Source: Candidatus Nitrosotalea okcheonensis
GTDB taxonomy: Archaea > Thermoproteota > Nitrososphaeria > Nitrososphaerales > Nitrosopumilaceae
NCBI RefSeq assembly: GCF_900177045.1
Contig: NZ_LT841358.1
Location: 699,073 to 763,072 of the forward strand
DNA: 64,000 bases
Direction: 5' to 3'
Part shown: piece by piece, positions 61,939 to 64,000 of the stretch
Layout: every line of letters starts with the position of its first letter
Position numbering within the stretch: position 1 is the stretch's first letter
The notes under the pieces: model-generated
The model's database searches: none
What the model was told of the DNA's origin: nothing
What the model saw: only the letters and a program-made list of their open reading frames with translations
Position numbers and translations under genes: made by a program

Positions 61939-62265
61939 CTAGCGAACCCCAAGTTTTTCCTTGATTGAAATTATTGCAGTAATTGTTTCCAAGATTTGTT
62001 TCTGCTTGCCAAGATCTTTTTCCTTTGCTAGATCTACCGTTAGATCCAATAGTTTTTGATCCAAGTTTTCAATGGAAGTGTTTCCAGTTTTTTCTTTTTT
62101 TGTCATGACATCATCTGCCTCTTCAATTACTTGCCTGCCACAGTTTATACACAGTGCACTGCCATTTTTCATCACTCGTACACCCTTGCAGTAAGGACAA
62201 GGATCGCCTACCAGTGTGGCCCCGCTTAGTAAAAGATCAACTGCTTTCTTTGTTAGATTTGACAT
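61939..62265 (-). CDS. Sjogren/scleroderma autoantigen 1 family (UPF0148) protein
   Basis: 108 aa from MSNLTKKAVDLLLSGATL. Zinc ribbon CPYCKGVRVMKNGSALCINC GRQV, then a helical tail. Matches the archaeal UPF0148/ZNRD2 family, whose function is unknown. A 16-residue upstream extension is hydrophobic and unlikely. Confidence 0.85.
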   Translation of the reverse strand: MSNLTKKAVDLLLSGATLVGDPCPYCKGVRVMKNGSALCINCGRQVIEEADDVMTKKEKTGNTSIENLDQKLLDLTVDLAKEKDLGKQKQILETITAIISIKEKLGVR

Positions 62266-62347
62266 AAAGATAATGTACACAATCAAATAAAAAAACATAA
62301 GGGGGATAAACAAGGCTTAATAGTAGGATCTCGACTTTTTATTTCGA

Positions 62348-62656
62348 ATGGCGGTAATCTGCAACACTTGCGGACTTCCTAATGATTTATGCGCCTGTGG
62401 CGAACTAGAAAAAGATCAAACACAAATTGTCGTTAGAATTGAAGAAAGACGTTTCAAAAAGAAAGGAACGATGATTGAAGGAGTGAATCCAAAGATGAAT
62501 GATTTAGGAAAAGTTGTGAAAGAGTTGAAGGCTCGTTATGCTTGCGGTGGCACTGTAAAAGAAGGTTACATATTTCTCCAAGGAGATCATAGAGATACTA
62601 TCAAGGCAACGCTTGTTAAGCTTGGATTTCCAGAAGCAAGTATCGAAGTCCATTGA
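62348..62656 (+). CDS. Translation initiation factor aIF1 (SUI1)
   Basis: 102 aa. N-terminal zinc-type motif CNTCGLPNDLCACG, then the SUI1 fold (RIEERRFKKKGTMIEGV, then LKARYACGGTVKEGYIFLQG DHRD, ending ATLVKLGFP). Acts in start-codon selection on the 30S subunit. ATG start. Its stop overlaps the next gene's TTG. Confidence 0.95.
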   Translation: MAVICNTCGLPNDLCACGELEKDQTQIVVRIEERRFKKKGTMIEGVNPKMNDLGKVVKELKARYACGGTVKEGYIFLQGDHRDTIKATLVKLGFPEASIEVH

Positions 62657-63660
62657 TATCAACTCTAGAAAATTTAAATAAAATCATAAAAGCTCTTCTC
62701 ATTCCATATTCAGGATTATTATCTGTGATATTTGGAGTAATGATTCTGTCGTTTCCAATCGGACTTTATGTCATGTACAACTCGGACGTTGGAAAAGAGA
62801 TCAATTACCAATATCCCATCAATGGGTTTGATGTATTTTTGGGAGGGATTGGTTACAAGATTCCAGTCTCTTTTGAGATGGGCGATGCATTCATCATAGC
62901 ATGGACAATATTTCTCATCTTATTTACAATATCATATTTCGGCCCAAAGGATTCACTTCTCAAAACCCTCTCAAACATGATGTCAAGAGAAGTAAAGCGA
63001 TTTCAGGGAAACGCCATGATAAACATGATGGCGTGGTTTTCAATCCTGATCCTGTTTTCCGTAATAATTGATGCCGTACAGCAAAGCTTTGGGGTAAAGA
63101 TAGAACTTCCCACTTCTAGCAATGACTTGGTACGGTTCTTCCAGATTGGCATTTCTCCACTGACAGAAGAGACGGGGTTTAGAATTCTTCTAATTGGTGT
63201 ACCGTTGTTTTTGATGTATTCACACAGTGCATCGTGGAAGACGCTTGTCAAGTCATTGTGGAGACCGTCAAAGTATCTTTCAATTTCAGATTATAAAAAA
63301 CCAATGACACTCATCATAACAATTGGGTTGCTTTTTGGCGTAGCTCACATCATTTCAGGTACACCATGGAGTCCAGGAAAAATAACACAGGCTACAATGG
63401 CAGGAATAATAATCGGTTGGGTCTATGTAAGATATGGTATTGCACCTGCAATTCTTGTACACTGGGCCACAAACTATTTCTTGTTTTCATACCTGTTCTT
63501 CCTCTCAGACCTCAGCCAGAGTTCGGCAATAACTGATTCATCAAATCCATTTTCAGACACTCTAGAGGTCATACTTGTTATCACGGGAGTATTTGCAATA
63601 GCAATCAAGATCTTAGAATACATAGAAACAAGACAGCTTGAAACAAGCCAGAGTCCATAA
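62653..63660 (+). CDS. CPBP intramembrane metalloprotease
   Basis: 335 aa, about eight helices. Motif 1 SPLTEETGFRILLIGVPLFL (EExxxR), motif 2 LLFGVAHIISGT (FxxxH), motif 3 ILVHWATNYFLF (HxxxN). Homologous to Rce1/Abi (CAAX and bacteriocin-processing). Starts TTG overlapping the aIF1 stop (TTGA). Substrate unknown. Confidence 0.88.
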   Translation: MISTLENLNKIIKALLIPYSGLLSVIFGVMILSFPIGLYVMYNSDVGKEINYQYPINGFDVFLGGIGYKIPVSFEMGDAFIIAWTIFLILFTISYFGPKDSLLKTLSNMMSREVKRFQGNAMINMMAWFSILILFSVIIDAVQQSFGVKIELPTSSNDLVRFFQIGISPLTEETGFRILLIGVPLFLMYSHSASWKTLVKSLWRPSKYLSISDYKKPMTLIITIGLLFGVAHIISGTPWSPGKITQATMAGIIIGWVYVRYGIAPAILVHWATNYFLFSYLFFLSDLSQSSAITDSSNPFSDTLEVILVITGVFAIAIKILEYIETRQLETSQSP

Positions 63661-63661
63661 G

Positions 63662-64000
63662 TCAGCCAAGAACTTTTTTGAGTGAGTTTGCAATGGCAGT
63701 GTCAGAAAATGAAAGTATGAAATTCAGGTCAGATTGGTCGTCAATGTCAAGCATTATCCTTCGAATAAGCACAAGCGAAGAGTTGGCATTTCGTTTCTCC
63801 GCAGTATTGAGATGTATCTTGTAGCTGTCCTCGTCATAATGAGTTTCCATAACACATGGCGGAGTTCGAAATAGTGCATTTGTCCCATCAAATTTTCTTG
63901 ATGGCACCACAAGCACACACCTGTCAGATGTCCTCATCTGGTATAGCGTACGAATGTCACCAGACTGGATCAGTGGAATATCTTGCGGAAATACGATTGT
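63662..64000 (-). CDS. cofC: CofC-type 2-phospholactate guanylyltransferase, C-terminal part (runs off the right edge)
   Basis: Open frame from the window edge: FPQDIPLIQSGDIRTLYQ, CVLVVPSRKFDGTNALFRTP and ETHYDEDSYKIHL, matching the D-x-P, GGTNAL and F-G-x-x-S-F-x-x-H blocks of CofC. The enzyme activates 2-phospholactate (or phosphoenolpyruvate) with GTP in coenzyme F420 synthesis. The N-terminal nucleotide-binding part is outside the window. Tail to LKKVLG complete. Convergent with the CPBP gene, one base apart. Confidence 0.85.
   Translation of the reverse strand, partial: TIVFPQDIPLIQSGDIRTLYQMRTSDRCVLVVPSRKFDGTNALFRTPPCVMETHYDEDSYKIHLNTAEKRNANSSLVLIRRIMLDIDDQSDLNFILSFSDTAIANSLKKVLG

Noticed and set aside
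1-64000. CRISPR array, rRNA operon or second tRNA
   Set aside because: No regularly spaced direct repeats, no rRNA-like sequence and no other T-arm plus acceptor combination was seen. The Cas4-like nuclease at 49312 stands alone.

Overview
The window comes from an archaeon of the Nitrososphaerota (Thaumarchaeota). The evidence is CdvA of the Cdv division system, an aIF1/SUI1 factor, TFB, archaeal Sec61-beta, FEN-1, CofC (coenzyme F420 synthesis), an intron-containing tRNA-Ser without encoded CCA, thaumarchaeal C-terminal repeat motifs (IPxWVK...DxxF...YL), cupredoxins and low GC. No amo, ure or HP/HB marker other than an acyl-CoA synthetase lies here, so ammonia oxidation is likely from taxonomy but is not shown by the sequence.

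Layout. 0-9 kb: an AMP-forming acyl-CoA synthetase (cut by the left edge), cdvA, a tandem ThyX-like protein, an HxlR repressor facing a Cys-rich protein, DoxX and a three-PAS histidine kinase. 9-12.4 kb: a DnaJ-TPR fusion, a DUF6659-like protein and an Nramp-like transporter. 12.4-22 kb is a stress or dormancy cluster: two UspA proteins, four CBS proteins (one fused to a ribosome-hibernation-like domain), Hsp20, an FMN split-barrel protein, a cupredoxin, a small wHTH and PPK2. Its divergent promoters share an operator-like palindrome, GATTATCA-N4-TGATAATC. 22-25.4 kb: small proteins, TFB and an Lrp-type RAM protein. 25.5-30.5 kb: a metal cluster (FTR1-like permease, broken CsoR-like repressor, P1B ATPase with an altered CPC motif, CDF exporter) with related 25-nt intergenic repeats on both sides. 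30.7-35.3 kb: a secreted protein and a signalling pair (nucleotidyl cyclase-REC and histidine kinase).

35.8-47.4 kb is the accessory region. It holds a decayed IS with short inverted repeats, an IS6-like transposon with long imperfect terminal repeats and two passenger genes, and a truncated relative of the first IS. Next comes a pair of convergent ribbon-helix-helix (RHH) paralogs whose promoters and first 31 codons form a perfect 171-bp inverted repeat around a MEDS pseudogene. Then follow tRNA-Ser, two small genes with palindromic operators, fen1, a frameshifted tyrosine recombinase, and an AbiE-like two-gene module behind three identical palindromes spaced 22 bp apart, whose second gene is frameshifted in a G run. 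47.5-64 kb is mostly housekeeping: DUF6659-like, a cupredoxin lacking its Cys ligand, a Cas4-like nuclease, alcohol dehydrogenase, a coiled-coil protein, a JAMM protease, a peptide ABC transporter without ATPases, a DUF2070/Sec61-beta pair, aIF1, a CPBP protease and cofC (cut by the right edge).

The two best candidates for something new are the 171-bp inverted-repeat RHH pair (a possible invertible or gene-converting regulator locus) and the palindrome-linked dormancy cluster with its CBS-HPF-like fusion. Several genes are broken by single-base changes in homopolymer runs. These could be real decay, slippage switches or assembly errors, and the sequence alone cannot decide.
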